Positions 58,142-64,000 of a stretch of DNA of 64,000 bases are shown here, in pieces. Under the pieces are notes generated by a model. That model had not been told where the DNA came from. It made no database searches and saw only the letters and a program-made list of their open reading frames with translations. A program made the position numbers and the translations under genes. This DNA is from Anaerolineales bacterium (lineage in GTDB: Bacteria; Chloroflexota; Anaerolineae; Anaerolineales; Villigracilaceae). Positions within the stretch are counted from its first letter, which is position 1, and each line of letters begins with the position of its first letter. The stretch is taken from the NCBI GenBank assembly GCA_014860745.1, contig JACZJC010000039.1:96873-160872 (forward strand). Direction: 5' to 3'.

Positions 58142-60043
58142 ATGGCATATAAACTTTCGAAATGGGACCTTTCCCCGCTTTACCCCGGTTATGAAAGCGC
58201 GGAACTGCAAAGCGCATTTGACATGATCGAGGAGCAGGTGACTTCATTCGAGGGTGTGCGAAATAAACTCACCCCCGACATGCCCGCCGATCAATTTGTG
58301 GATATTTTGAAGGCCAGCGAAGCCACCACCCGCATCGGCAACAAGCTATATTCGTTTGCAGGGCTATCCTTTACGGCGGATACGCAGGATCAAAAAGCTC
58401 AGGCTTTGCAGGCGCGGGTGCTGCAGTTTCTTGCAGAGATCGAAAACCGCATCTTGTTCTTCAGCCTGTGGTGGAAGGAATTGGATGAAGCGAATGCAAA
58501 ACGTTTGATGGAAGCCTCGGGTGACTATCGTTATTATCTCGAAGCGATGCGCTTGTACAAGCCGCACACCTTGAGTGAAGCGGAAGAAAAGATCGTCAAC
58601 CTCAAGAATGTGACCGGCGTGAGTGCGCTCGGCAATTTATACGATTCGATCACGAACCGCTACGTGTTCAAGATGAAGGTGAACGGCAAAGAGAAGGAAA
58701 TGACTGCGTCAGAATTGTTCTCTTTCCGCTATAGCACGGATCCGAAAGTGCGCGCCGAAAGTTACCAGTCACAGTTCAAGGTGTATGCGGAGGATGGTCC
58801 CATCCTTGGGCAGATCTACCAGACAATCCTGCGCGACTGGCACAATGAGAATGTCAACCTGCGCAAGTTCAAGAATTCGATCGCGCCGCGCAACCTGAAC
58901 AACGACATCCCTGAAGAAGCCGTGGAAGCGCTCTTGAGTGTTGCGCGAAAGAACGTTGGAATCTTCCAGCGTTACTTCAGGATGAAGGCCAAATATGTTG
59001 GCATCCCTTCGGGAAAGATTCGCCGTTACGATATTTACGCGCCGGTGGCGGCCTCAAAGAAAACCTATGCATGGGATGAAGCCGTGACCATGGTCCTGGA
59101 TGCGTTCAACGCTTTCGAGCCCAAGATCGCGGATCTGGCAAAACGTGTCTTTGATGAAAGCCGCATTGACAGCGAGATCCGCAAGGGCAAACGCGGCGGA
59201 GCGTTCTGCTGGTCTGTTCTGCCTGAGATGACTCCGTATGTGTTGGTTAACTATCAGGGCACGGGACGCGAAGTGGCTACCCTCGCGCATGAACTCGGTC
59301 ATGCCATCCATGCCATGCTGGCGTCACATCACACCACGTTCACATTCCATTCTTCGCTGCCGTTGGCAGAAACCGCCTCAACCTTTGCGGAAATGGTGCT
59401 GATCGATAAGTTGCTCGCAGAAGAGAAGGATGAATCCGTGCGCCGCGATATTCTCTTCAAGCAAATGGATGATGCTTATGCGACCATTATGCGGCAGTCC
59501 TATTTCGCGCTGTTCGAGAAGACCGCGCATGAGCTGGTACAGAAGAACGCCTCGGTGGATGACCTGAGCAACGCCTATCTCGAAAACTTGAAGGAACAGT
59601 TCGGCGATTCACTTGACCTGAGCGATGAATTTAAATGGGAATGGGTGGGCATCCCGCATATTTACCAGGTTCCGTTCTACGTCTATGCCTATGCCTTCGG
59701 ACAATTATTGGTGCTGGCTTTGTATCAGCAATTCAAGGCAGAGGGTGAATCCTTCAAGCCAAAGTATCTCAGAATCCTTTCGGCGGGCGGGTCGGAAGCG
59801 CCGGAGAAGATTTTGAGTGAAGCGGGCATCAACATCCGCGACCCGAAATTCTGGCAGGGCGGTTTCGATGTGCTGGAAAAACTGGTGAACGAGTTGGAGA
59901 AATTGCCGGTGGCTGCGTCAAAGAACGCGAAAGCCAAACTTGCGGGAAAGAAATCTGCGAAGAAAGTTGCCGTCAAAAAGAAAGTTGTGGCTAGGTCCCC
60001 GAAAGGGAAGAAGGCAGCAAAAAGCAAGGCGAAGAAAAAGTAA
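58142..60043 (+). CDS. pepF: Oligoendopeptidase F (M3 family) with a Lys/Ala-rich tail
   Basis: A 633-residue zinc metallopeptidase. HELGHAIH holds the HExxH zinc motif, with the downstream Glu in ETASTFAEMVL; the N-terminal oligopeptidase F domain spans about 100-190. It degrades short peptides (about 7-17 residues) in the cytoplasm. The last 45 residues (from about 588) are Lys/Ala/Ser repeats such as AKAKLAGKKSAKKVAVKKK, histone-H1-like and not part of the family. Start chosen at MAYKLSKWDLS with GAGGAG upstream. A hairpin terminator follows. Confidence 0.92.
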   Translation: MAYKLSKWDLSPLYPGYESAELQSAFDMIEEQVTSFEGVRNKLTPDMPADQFVDILKASEATTRIGNKLYSFAGLSFTADTQDQKAQALQARVLQFLAEIENRILFFSLWWKELDEANAKRLMEASGDYRYYLEAMRLYKPHTLSEAEEKIVNLKNVTGVSALGNLYDSITNRYVFKMKVNGKEKEMTASELFSFRYSTDPKVRAESYQSQFKVYAEDGPILGQIYQTILRDWHNENVNLRKFKNSIAPRNLNNDIPEEAVEALLSVARKNVGIFQRYFRMKAKYVGIPSGKIRRYDIYAPVAASKKTYAWDEAVTMVLDAFNAFEPKIADLAKRVFDESRIDSEIRKGKRGGAFCWSVLPEMTPYVLVNYQGTGREVATLAHELGHAIHAMLASHHTTFTFHSSLPLAETASTFAEMVLIDKLLAEEKDESVRRDILFKQMDDAYATIMRQSYFALFEKTAHELVQKNASVDDLSNAYLENLKEQFGDSLDLSDEFKWEWVGIPHIYQVPFYVYAYAFGQLLVLALYQQFKAEGESFKPKYLRILSAGGSEAPEKILSEAGINIRDPKFWQGGFDVLEKLVNELEKLPVAASKNAKAKLAGKKSAKKVAVKKKVVARSPKGKKAAKSKAKKK

Positions 60044-60062
60044 CGAGTAACAAGGAGCGGTC

Positions 60063-60095
60063 AAATGATCCAGCTTATCGGCTGGGTCATTTTTT
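60063..60095. terminator. Terminator between pepF and the GNAT gene
   Basis: AAATGATCCAGC/GCTGGGTCATTT (60063-60074, 60081-60092) with one G-T pair, then TTT. It serves pepF and possibly the convergent GNAT gene. Confidence 0.85.
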
Positions 60096-60099
60096 GGAT

Positions 60100-60615
60100 T
60101 TATTTCAGCAATTTATACATAAACACCGTGGAATGGAGTTTCCCGTCCGTGCTTTTTGCATATTCCGGGATGACCCCCGCCCGCACATAGCCAAGCTTTG
60201 TATACAACGCCTCAGATGGGTCGCCTTCGCGCATATCCAAAATGAGAGTGGTTCTGCCTGCGGACCGGGCTTCTACTTCGATGGCGTTTATCAATGTCTG
60301 TGCAATTCCCTGCTTGCGAAAGGAAGTGTGCACCATGAGTTTGGCCACCTCGGCTCGGTGGCTTCCATTTGCGCGAGCTGACATGTCAAGTTGGACGGTG
60401 CCGGCAAGTTCGTCATCCGCTTTTGCAATCAACAAAATGCGGCTCGGGTCTTCGATGGCTTTGGCAACATCCTGCCAATAAGCAAGGGTTTCTTTATTGG
60501 AAAGCGGAAGTAAAAATCCCACCGACGCGCCATGTGTGACTGCATCCTGTAAAAGAGCGGAAAGTTTCGGAAGTTCGGGGAGAATGGTTTGGGATGTGAG
60601 TCGGTGGATTTTCAT
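60100..60615 (-). CDS. GNAT-family N-acetyltransferase
   Basis: A 171-residue GNAT protein. The acetyl-CoA loop is VHTSFRKQGIAQTLI (RxxGIA form), preceded by the strand AEVAKLMV, and the end YTKLGYVRAGVIPEYAKS is typical. It acetylates an unknown amine. The start (60615) is preceded by TTAAAT seven bases upstream and no ribosome site, again a leaderless look. Confidence 0.88.
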   Translation of the reverse strand: MKIHRLTSQTILPELPKLSALLQDAVTHGASVGFLLPLSNKETLAYWQDVAKAIEDPSRILLIAKADDELAGTVQLDMSARANGSHRAEVAKLMVHTSFRKQGIAQTLINAIEVEARSAGRTTLILDMREGDPSEALYTKLGYVRAGVIPEYAKSTDGKLHSTVFMYKLLK

Positions 60616-60656
60616 GAGCAGGATTTAATCACAAATAAAAGGAGTTGCGGTTTAAT

Positions 60657-60693
60657 ATAGAGACAGCCACCTTAGGGTGGCTGTCTCTATTAT
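60657..60693 (-). terminator. Terminator of the ssb remnant
   Basis: A 15-bp perfect stem (60657-60671, 60676-60690), TTAG loop. On the minus strand it follows the stop at 60700-60702 of the truncated ssb and leads into T-rich sequence. Confidence 0.8.
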
Positions 60694-60699
60694 TGCGGT

Positions 60700-60807
60700 T
60701 TATATCTCGTAATCGCCTGGGTCTTCTTCCACTCCCATCATCGGCTCTTCCTTTTCCTTCTTATCGAGGAATTGCAGGCTCTGGGCGATGACTTTGGTGA
60801 AGTACTT
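60700..60807 (-). pseudogene. ssb: 3' remnant of a probable ssb gene (interrupted by the mobile element)
   Basis: On the minus strand, in a frame other than the recombinase, the last 34-36 codons read KYFTKVIAQSLQFLDKK, then acidic KEEPMMGVEEDPGDYEI and a stop at 60700. The strand YFTKVIAQSLQFLDKK and the acidic tail match the end of the OB fold plus tail of single-stranded DNA-binding protein. The usual DDDIPF tip is replaced by GDYEI. Upstream, near 60800-60830, host-like sequence gives way to the recombinase gene. The 5' part of the gene is not in the window and may lie past the right edge of the element. Identification rests on a short segment. Confidence 0.62.
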
Positions 60808-62390
60808 AACGCAATTTGACTGTCTGAGAATGGGATCGCACAGGAGACAAAAAGAACATCACCCCGTTCCACATCATAATAATATTCTGCACGTAATCCT
60901 AGTGCCTCCAAAACCATGCGTCTATCCTGAATTGTTGTTCCAGATAATTTTTCTCTAATTACCTCAGCAGTTCTTTTTATTTGGTGCTCAAAATTTGGCG
61001 AAAGATCGATTTGCTCTAGCTCTTTCAACAGTCTGTCTCCTTCTTCCGCTATCATATTTCTTTCACTTTCTATCTCTCTAATTTTCTCCCGTATAACGTC
61101 CCGGACTGCATTGCCGTCATACTGGGAAAGCTCATCAACTAAACGCTGAATTCTTGTATCAGCACCCAGAAGTAAGCTTTCTATAGTATTCAGTCTCTCT
61201 TGCTTTGGCACAACCTCACTCGCCCTTTTCTCAATCATTGCTCTAATGCCGTCATCCAAGTTGTTTTCGTCTTCAAGTAAAGACGCGACCCAGCCCCATA
61301 CAGCGGTATCAACTTTTCTCATCGAAACCTGTTTCTTAAGACCATTACAATGGCTTCCCTTGTGAGTCTTAGCAGAACATCGATAGAAAGATTTTTCCGC
61401 TTTCAGGGAGGGCTTTGGTTTTCTGTAGCCAAACATTACAGTGCCGCAAGTTGCGCAACGGAAGTACCCTGACATTAGATACTCTCCCTTTCTATTCCTC
61501 TTGGCAATCTCTTTATTCCGATTTTTACGCCTTTCTGCTTGCTCAAATATCTCCGTGCTTATTAGAGCGAGATGCGGGACTTTGATTAGTGTCCATTCCT
61601 CTTTAGGTCTTGGGAATCGCTTGCCATTTACGGTTTTCAACTTTCCATAATATGTGATGCCCGTATATATTGAATTTTCCAAAATAACGGAAATCGAATT
61701 AGGATGCCAGTATGGAGCTATATGATTAACCCGATAATTTGGTGGAGTAACACCCATTTGATCTAGCAGGTTAGATATGCCTCGTAATGTTAGAGTACCC
61801 TTGTTTTCATAGCCATTCACATACCAGTCAAATATATTTTTCACTACTTCAGATTGAAATGGATCGATGACGTATTCTGCATCTCTGCCTATCCCTATTC
61901 TGTTATATCCATAGGGTGGAATGCCTGTCATTACAATATGGTTGTCTTTTGCCTTAGCGTGTCTGCCGTTGGTTGTCCTTTCAATAATCTTGAGACGTTC
62001 GCCATGAGCAAGAAGAGCAAAAATACCATCGGTCAACAAACCCTCAAAATTGTTTTTAGATTTCCCCCGGTCAACGAAATGTAACTCTATTCCTGCTTTC
62101 TCCCACTGGTCACGTAACACCAGAAAATCGATAATATTCCGAGATAAACGGTCGGCAGTATACACAATGATAGCATCGACGTTGTACTGACTAATGTATG
62201 CTCTCAACTGAGAAAATCCAGGGCGTTCAAGAGTTGCGCCGCTGTAATCATCAGAAAACTCTTGAATAACGGTGAGATCATTTAGACTAGCATACCGTCG
62301 GCATTCATTAGATTGATGAGGCAGACTATAGCCCTTTTCTGCCTGCTCATCTGTACTTACTCGTTTGTAAATAATCGCATTTTTTGTCAT
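60738..62390 (-). CDS. Large serine recombinase / site-specific integrase
   Basis: A 550-residue recombinase. The catalytic domain (residues 1-150) has the nucleophile Ser in YKRVSTDEQAEKGYSL and the Arg in YTADRLSRN. The recombinase domain follows (about 160-270), then a zinc ribbon (CATCGTVMFGYRKP and CSAKTHKGSHC) and a long coiled coil (about 380-480). The last 25 codons or so come from the disrupted host gene in another frame, so the natural C-terminus was created by integration. Start chosen at MTKNAIIYKRV; the open frame extends 46 codons further without homology. It reads toward the left end of the element, as usual for integrases next to attL. Confidence 0.92.
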   Translation of the reverse strand: MTKNAIIYKRVSTDEQAEKGYSLPHQSNECRRYASLNDLTVIQEFSDDYSGATLERPGFSQLRAYISQYNVDAIIVYTADRLSRNIIDFLVLRDQWEKAGIELHFVDRGKSKNNFEGLLTDGIFALLAHGERLKIIERTTNGRHAKAKDNHIVMTGIPPYGYNRIGIGRDAEYVIDPFQSEVVKNIFDWYVNGYENKGTLTLRGISNLLDQMGVTPPNYRVNHIAPYWHPNSISVILENSIYTGITYYGKLKTVNGKRFPRPKEEWTLIKVPHLALISTEIFEQAERRKNRNKEIAKRNRKGEYLMSGYFRCATCGTVMFGYRKPKPSLKAEKSFYRCSAKTHKGSHCNGLKKQVSMRKVDTAVWGWVASLLEDENNLDDGIRAMIEKRASEVVPKQERLNTIESLLLGADTRIQRLVDELSQYDGNAVRDVIREKIREIESERNMIAEEGDRLLKELEQIDLSPNFEHQIKRTAEVIREKLSGTTIQDRRMVLEALGLRAEYYYDVERGDVLFVSCAIPFSDSQIALSTSPKSSPRACNSSIRRKRKSR

Positions 62391-62485
62391 ATCTAAAACA
62401 CTTTTAGGTGGAAAGTATCGAAAATGTGGAGCATAGAATTTGAAATTGAGCAGGGTTTGGCTGGGAGTAACCCTGCTCAATTTTT

Positions 62486-62767
62486 TTAGGATGCACGCCT
62501 TACCGAAATGCGGTCCTCCATGAGGCAATTGACCTGATTGATTAGCTTGCCGCCCAACATTGCATGGCGCTCTTGGGGGGTTAGTTCAAGTCGGTCTGCG
62601 ATGTCGGAAAGGATCAAGCCAATAGGAACTTCAACGTCAAGAAGGCTTTTACCTTCAACTATCTTTTGCCATTCACATCTAAGGCCGGCTAGCGAGTGCA
62701 CAATGCGGGTTCGATCAGACAGCCGATAATCTATCAAACCTTCTAAAGGGGGCTGTTGCAGAGACAT
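62486..62767 (-). CDS. Hypothetical protein, 93 residues (mobile element)
   Basis: A soluble, mainly helical protein (LPPLEGLIDYRLSDRTRI-type start; SDIADRLELTPQERHAMLG in the second half could be a winged-helix or HTH-like segment). No family recognised. The Shine-Dalgarno AAAGGAG is strong and sits in a small hairpin (GCTCC-TTT-GGAGC on the plus strand, 62772-62784), so translation may be sensitive to folding. The gene lies between the recombinase and a structured intergenic stretch. Confidence 0.65.
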   Translation of the reverse strand: MSLQQPPLEGLIDYRLSDRTRIVHSLAGLRCEWQKIVEGKSLLDVEVPIGLILSDIADRLELTPQERHAMLGGKLINQVNCLMEDRISVRRAS

Positions 62768-62990
62768 TTTTTGCTCCTTTGGAGCATTTCGCTTTCCCCC
62801 AGCAGGAAAGCAAAACGCCCCGATAGAATTCCACCAGGGCGTTTTTAAAAAGGCTGATTGGTATAATCCAAACAGCCTTCCCTCCGCCGCGTCGGTGGGT
62901 TGGTTAGGGGTTGCGAAGTGTTAGTGCACTACGCAGCCCCGTTTTCAGGGTAAAACATATAGCAACTTACTACATAATTATACTACTATT
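62768..62990. other. Structured non-coding stretch in the mobile element: three hairpins
   Basis: Hairpin A: AAAACGCCC (62811-62819) with GGGCGTTTT (62836-62844). Hairpin B: 12-base arms 62849-62860 and 62867-62878, one mismatch, with TATAAT exactly as the loop. Hairpin C: GGGGTTGCG (62906-62914) with CGCAGCCCC (62931-62939) around the palindrome TAGTGCACTA. On the minus strand these form a 5' leader of the gene at 62767, and A ends in TTTTG, like an attenuator. Confidence 0.5.
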
Positions 62991-63212
62991 TTAGTTTTCG
63001 GGGGTTTGTTTTTTGGGGCCGTGCCGTCTATCTTCCGAAGTCTCTGCATTTGAAAGATAAGTCACAAGAGATGAAGTCTTAACTTGCCAAACGATGCCAA
63101 ACTTTCGGCCAGATATTAATCCGTCCCTGAGAAGCCGACGGATGTGCTCCTGGTTGTAGCCGCTTATTGCTGCTGCTTGGCTAACTGTAATCCACACACT
63201 GTCATTGGTCAT
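62991..63212 (-). CDS. Excisionase-like helix-turn-helix protein
   Basis: A 73-residue protein with a MerR/excisionase-type winged HTH: ITVSQAAAISGYNQEHIRRLLRDGLISGRKFGIVWQVKTSSL is the usual pattern of DNA-binding domain, excisionase family. In an integrated element it could be the recombination directionality factor, or a simple repressor. Shine-Dalgarno GGAG seven bases before the ATG. It has host-unlike A/T-rich codons. Confidence 0.8.
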   Translation of the reverse strand: MTNDSVWITVSQAAAISGYNQEHIRRLLRDGLISGRKFGIVWQVKTSSLVTYLSNAETSEDRRHGPKKQTPEN

Positions 63213-63244
63213 GTCAAGACTCCTGCGGTGTATTATAACTTGCC

Positions 63245-63532
63245 CTATGATGGAATATTATTTTTTAAAGGTACAGAATTACTTGATTGATCTGGGTCAG
63301 GTGTTGCAAATTCAGGTTCGATGTCCACACAAATTTCCTCATTTATTGGACATGCTTGTAAAGGATTTGGCTCAACGATTTTTACTTCTTCCGCGCTGAT
63401 AATCTCAGGAAGCGTGGCGTGATTTTCTGCGTCTTCTGCCAAGCTAATCAGAAGGCTATAGACTTTTGCGAGTATGCGCCCTCTTTCGCTACTGTGATTT
63501 GCGGGGGGCAGTGGAGAACTTGTCCTAATCAT
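63245..63532 (-). CDS. Hypothetical protein, 95 residues (mobile element)
   Basis: A short helical stretch (residues 15-40, RILAKVYSLLISLAEDAEN) followed by an acidic, Pro-rich, probably disordered part. No homology seen. Its start overlaps the end of the upstream gene by four bases (ATGA), so the two are coupled. Confidence 0.6.
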   Translation of the reverse strand: MIRTSSPLPPANHSSERGRILAKVYSLLISLAEDAENHATLPEIISAEEVKIVEPNPLQACPINEEICVDIEPEFATPDPDQSSNSVPLKNNIPS

Positions 63533-63987
63533 TCATTCTCCTTGCTTGTGGTGCTTTCAGAAGCCGCCAACCCGTCAGAAGTAGTCTCAGTCGGCTGGTG
63601 TACCAATTTGTCCGTTTCTGCGCCAACTGGATCGTTTTGTGCATCTTGGAGGGATTCCGCAACTGCCGCGATTACTTTCCTTTCCACCAACAACCTCGAT
63701 ACCCGTGACACTCTTGGAAATGCAGGACGCGATTCAGGTTCATGCTCAACGCCTTGTAAGTGATCAACCACTTTTGATAAGTAGATAGTTACCGACGTAA
63801 ATTTTTCCTCTCGACTCATGCCATTTGTCTTTGGAAAGCGGGGCATGTCGGCCAGAGTGAGTTCGGGCTTTGGGTCAAATCCCGAACAGTCTCTTTTAAT
63901 GGCGCAGTTCTTCACGCAAATTTCGTTCATTGCGTTTCTGCACATAGAGCTGCACCAAATGGGTGGAAGTTGAAATGATTCTTTCAT
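63529..63987 (-). CDS. Hypothetical Cys-rich protein, 152 residues (mobile element)
   Basis: The N-terminal part has six Cys in 24 residues (WCSSMCRNAM, CVKNCAIKRDCSGF), which may bind zinc or a cluster. The middle is basic and the tail Thr/Ser/Glu-rich. No family recognised. The start at 63987 lies 13 bases from the window edge; the short upstream stretch holds no ribosome site, so a longer frame is possible. Confidence 0.6.
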   Translation of the reverse strand: MKESFQLPPIWCSSMCRNAMNEICVKNCAIKRDCSGFDPKPELTLADMPRFPKTNGMSREEKFTSVTIYLSKVVDHLQGVEHEPESRPAFPRVSRVSRLLVERKVIAAVAESLQDAQNDPVGAETDKLVHQPTETTSDGLAASESTTSKENE

Positions 63988-64000
63988 AATAATTTTTCTG

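Larger units (their letters stand above)
60800..64000. mobile_element. Left part of an integrated element with a serine recombinase
   Basis: From about 60.8 kb to the right edge, sequence is richer in A/T, codon use changes, and genes for a large serine recombinase, an excisionase-like HTH protein and unknown cargo appear. The left boundary (attachment site) should lie within about 60795-60840, where the recombinase frame runs out over the ssb end. The right boundary is outside the window, so its size and type (integrative plasmid, prophage or ICE) cannot be told. Confidence 0.8.

Noticed and set aside
1..64000. CRISPR array
   Set aside because: No set of regularly spaced direct repeats or cas genes is visible; the repeated words found are short inverted repeats or simple tracts.

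Overview
The window reads as a chromosomal segment of a Chloroflexota bacterium, probably class Anaerolineae; this placement is my inference from gene content and I could run no search. The signs are a mevalonate kinase next to a decaprenyl-phosphate phosphoribosyltransferase, a CASTOR/POLLUX-type channel protein, a sortase with an LPKTG protein, Thr/Pro-rich lipoproteins, Flp pilins, and a 7.6 kb operon built around a GlmL/MutL-like ATPase and a DUF6754-like protein. Genes are dense, many overlap by 1-4 bases, and several lack a Shine-Dalgarno sequence and have a -10 box 6-7 bases before the ATG.

Layout. 0-5.3 kb: LOG-family hydrolase (cut by the edge), DnaJ-type chaperone, HtrA-type lipoprotein protease, sulfite-oxidase-like enzyme, channel protein. 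5.4-10 kb (minus): pxpA-pxpC-pxpB 5-oxoprolinase, an rRNA uracil methyltransferase, a 54-residue membrane peptide and a sortase. 10-12.4 kb: tRNA-Val(GAC), a T-box leader with an ACC specifier, and thrS. 12.4-18.4 kb: membrane proteins, mevalonate kinase, DPPR synthase, tlyA, an FHA-GAF-cyclase-like protein and a zinc-ribbon protein. 18.4-25.5 kb: CDF transporter, a P-type ATPase under a probable yybP-ykoY Mn2+ riboswitch, a CcmC-like membrane protein, an MFS transporter, a methyltransferase and two tandem Flp pilin units. 25.8-33 kb: hutI, a diguanylate cyclase, arginase, an inositol-phosphatase-like enzyme, a VIT1/CCC1 transporter and a lipoprotein phosphodiesterase. 33-40.4 kb: EEP-fold lipoprotein, small membrane proteins, an ABC exporter, a TetR/hydrolase pair sharing an 18-bp operator, and a PhzF protein.

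40.5-46.8 kb is respiratory: sdhCDAB on the minus strand, diverging from a Rieske/cytochrome b set whose last gene fuses cytochrome b subunit IV to a di-haem cytochrome c. 46.9-55.2 kb carries an LPKTG protein and then a seven-gene, translationally coupled operon of unknown function: a small protein, DUF6754-like protein, polytopic protein, a zinc-ribbon protein with 13 PxWL-type motifs, a second polytopic protein, the GlmL/MutL-like ATPase and an all-beta protein. It is my best candidate for an undescribed system. 55.2-60.6 kb: glgC, a 34-residue membrane peptide, tRNA-Leu(CAA), ychF, pepF and a GNAT acetyltransferase.

From about 60.8 kb to the right edge there is an integrated mobile element, visibly richer in A/T. 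Its large serine recombinase runs out over the 3' end of a probable ssb gene, whose 5' part is missing; an excisionase-like HTH gene and unknown cargo genes follow. Short intergenic inverted repeats of several families are scattered through the host part.
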